From: an uncultured Clostridia bacterium
GTDB lineage: Bacteria; Bacillota; Clostridia; Christensenellales; Pumilibacteraceae
Direction: 5' to 3'
NCBI GenBank assembly: GCA_947627075.1
Contig: CANQUR010000023.1
Span: 1 to 14,208, forward strand
DNA: 14,208 nt
Within the stretch, counting starts at the first letter, position 1. Each line of letters begins with the position of its first letter. Under the pieces are notes generated by a model. It ran no database searches. It worked only from the letters and a program-made list of their open reading frames with translations, and was not told the DNA's origin. Below, in pieces: positions 13,116 to 14,208 of this stretch. Both the position numbers and the translations under genes were made by a program.

Positions 13116-14208
13116 ATGATAGATCTTAAGATCATCCAACAGCAAGATCCCGAGCTTTGTGCAAGCATGGTCAAAGAGCTCGAGCGTCAAAGAGGCAACA
13201 TAGAGCTTATTGCCTCCGAAAACTTTGTAAGTCCCGCCGTAATGGCAGCGGTAGGCTCACATCTTACCAACAAGTATGCGGAAGGTTACAGCGGCAAGCG
13301 TTACTATGGTGGATGTATGTATGTGGACGAGGTGGAAACTCTTGCTATCGAAAGAGCGAAAAAGCTCTTTAACTGCAATTTCGCAAATGTTCAGCCTCAT
13401 AGCGGAGCTTCGGCGAATCTTGCTACATTTGTTGCTTTGCTCAACATGGGGGATACGGTACTCAGCATGAGTCTTGCTCATGGCGGACATCTTTCGCACG
13501 GCAGCCCGGTAAACTTCTCGGGTAAAAATTTCAATATCGTTTCCTATGGCGTAAGCGACGAGACCGAAGCCATTGATTATGACGAAGTGGAAAGACTCGC
13601 GCTCGAACATCATCCCAAGCTTATTCTTGCCGGTGCAAGCGCCTATTCGCGTACGATCGACTTCAAGCGTTTCCGCGAGATAGCCGATAAGGTGGGTGCG
13701 TACCTTATGACGGATATCGCGCACATTGCCGGACTTGTTATTGCAGGGGAACATCCGAGTCCGTTCCCATACGCGCACGTAGTGACTACTACCACGCACA
13801 AGACCCTTCGCGGACCCAGAGGCGGTATGATCATGACAAACGACGAGGAGATTGCAAAGAAGATAAACAAGGCTATATTCCCGGGAGTTCAAGGCGGACC
13901 GCTCGAGCACGTTATAGCAGGTAAGGCAGTTGCTTTCGGTGAAGCTCTCAAGCCCGAATTCAAGGCTTATCAACATCAAGTCATTCTCAATGCTCGCGCT
14001 CTTGCCAAGACTCTTATGGATAACGGCATCAACCTTGTATCCGGAGGTACAGATAATCACATTATGCTCGTCAAGCTCATCGGCTATGATGTAACGGGCA
14101 AGGAACTCGAAACGCTTCTCGACGAATGCAATATCACCGTAAACAAGAACTCTATTCCCAACGATCCTCAAAAGCCGACCGTTACAAGCGGTATAAGAGT
14201 AGGTACTC
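13116..14208 (+). CDS. glyA: Serine hydroxymethyltransferase (3'-truncated)
   Basis: The frame is open from ATG 13116 to the right edge, giving 364 of an expected 410-420 residues. The enzyme converts serine and tetrahydrofolate to glycine and 5,10-methylene-tetrahydrofolate with pyridoxal phosphate. Motifs: ELIASENFVSPAV (30-42), NKYAEGYSGKRYYGG (52-66), NVQPHSGASAN (91-101), HGGHLSHG (122-129), TDIAHIAGLVIAG (199-211) and TTTTHKTLRGPRGG (224-237), in which K229 should carry the cofactor. AAAGGAG (13101-13107) lies 8 bases before the ATG with A-rich flanks. Codon use differs from its neighbours: of 31 leucine codons I count one TTG, no TTA and no CTA, the rest CTT/CTC, which suggests high expression. 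Its product is the cofactor for trmFO upstream. Confidence 0.97.
   Translation, partial: MIDLKIIQQQDPELCASMVKELERQRGNIELIASENFVSPAVMAAVGSHLTNKYAEGYSGKRYYGGCMYVDEVETLAIERAKKLFNCNFANVQPHSGASANLATFVALLNMGDTVLSMSLAHGGHLSHGSPVNFSGKNFNIVSYGVSDETEAIDYDEVERLALEHHPKLILAGASAYSRTIDFKRFREIADKVGAYLMTDIAHIAGLVIAGEHPSPFPYAHVVTTTTHKTLRGPRGGMIMTNDEEIAKKINKAIFPGVQGGPLEHVIAGKAVAFGEALKPEFKAYQHQVILNARALAKTLMDNGINLVSGGTDNHIMLVKLIGYDVTGKELETLLDECNITVNKNSIPNDPQKPTVTSGIRVGT

Noticed and set aside
13257..14171. Open frame of 304 codons on the - strand opposite glyA
   Set aside because: It is aligned codon-for-codon with glyA, so stops could arise only from TTA, CTA or TCA codons in glyA, which its biased codon use avoids. 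The encoded sequence resembles no family I know, and glyA is unmistakable.
1..14208. Mobile element, CRISPR array, prophage or defence system
   Set aside because: No transposase or integrase motif, no regularly spaced direct repeats, no tRNA, and nearly all DNA is occupied by well-known genes in one direction.

Overview
The window is a compact stretch of bacterial chromosome in which all eleven protein genes I can support lie on the + strand. It uses the standard genetic code, with AGGAG-type ribosome binding sites and gaps from a few bases to about 107 bases. The run comM/yifB, dprA, topA, trmFO, hslV, hslU matches a gene order familiar from Firmicutes. TrmFO (instead of TrmA), Firmicutes-style HisRS and frequent ATA isoleucine codons agree with this. 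I suggest an uncultured member of Clostridia or a close relative. Nothing in the window identifies it below class, and I see no insertion sequence, phage gene, CRISPR array, tRNA or rRNA.

Layout. (1) Positions 2-2162 hold the C-terminal part of a large FtsX/MacB-type ABC permease, cut by the left edge, and its ATPase. (2) A 107-base gap carries a good sigma-A-type promoter. After it come a polytopic membrane protein resembling GT-C (Gpi18-like) glycosyltransferases but lacking their usual conserved polar motifs, then comM (yifB), dprA, topA and trmFO. From the promoter to the end of trmFO the genes are 5-9 bases apart or overlap, so they are probably one transcript. (3) A second probable promoter sits in the 43-base gap after trmFO, with its -35 box over the trmFO stop codon. 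It would drive hslV, hslU and hisS, which are 1 and 9 bases apart. (4) A 54-base gap with a small hairpin precedes glyA, which runs off the right edge.

How the genes work together. ComM and DprA both handle single-stranded DNA taken up in transformation, and TopA relaxes negative supercoils. TrmFO methylates tRNA uridine-54 with methylene-tetrahydrofolate, the cofactor that GlyA makes. HslV and HslU form a two-part ATP-dependent protease. HisS charges tRNA-His.

Most of the window is ordinary housekeeping sequence, and I do not see a convincing new system. The points most worth a second look are the motif-poor GT-C-like membrane protein, the altered first TOPRIM motif of TopA, the absence of xerC and codY from an otherwise recognisable gene order, the HslV five-residue propeptide, and the sharp change of codon use in glyA.
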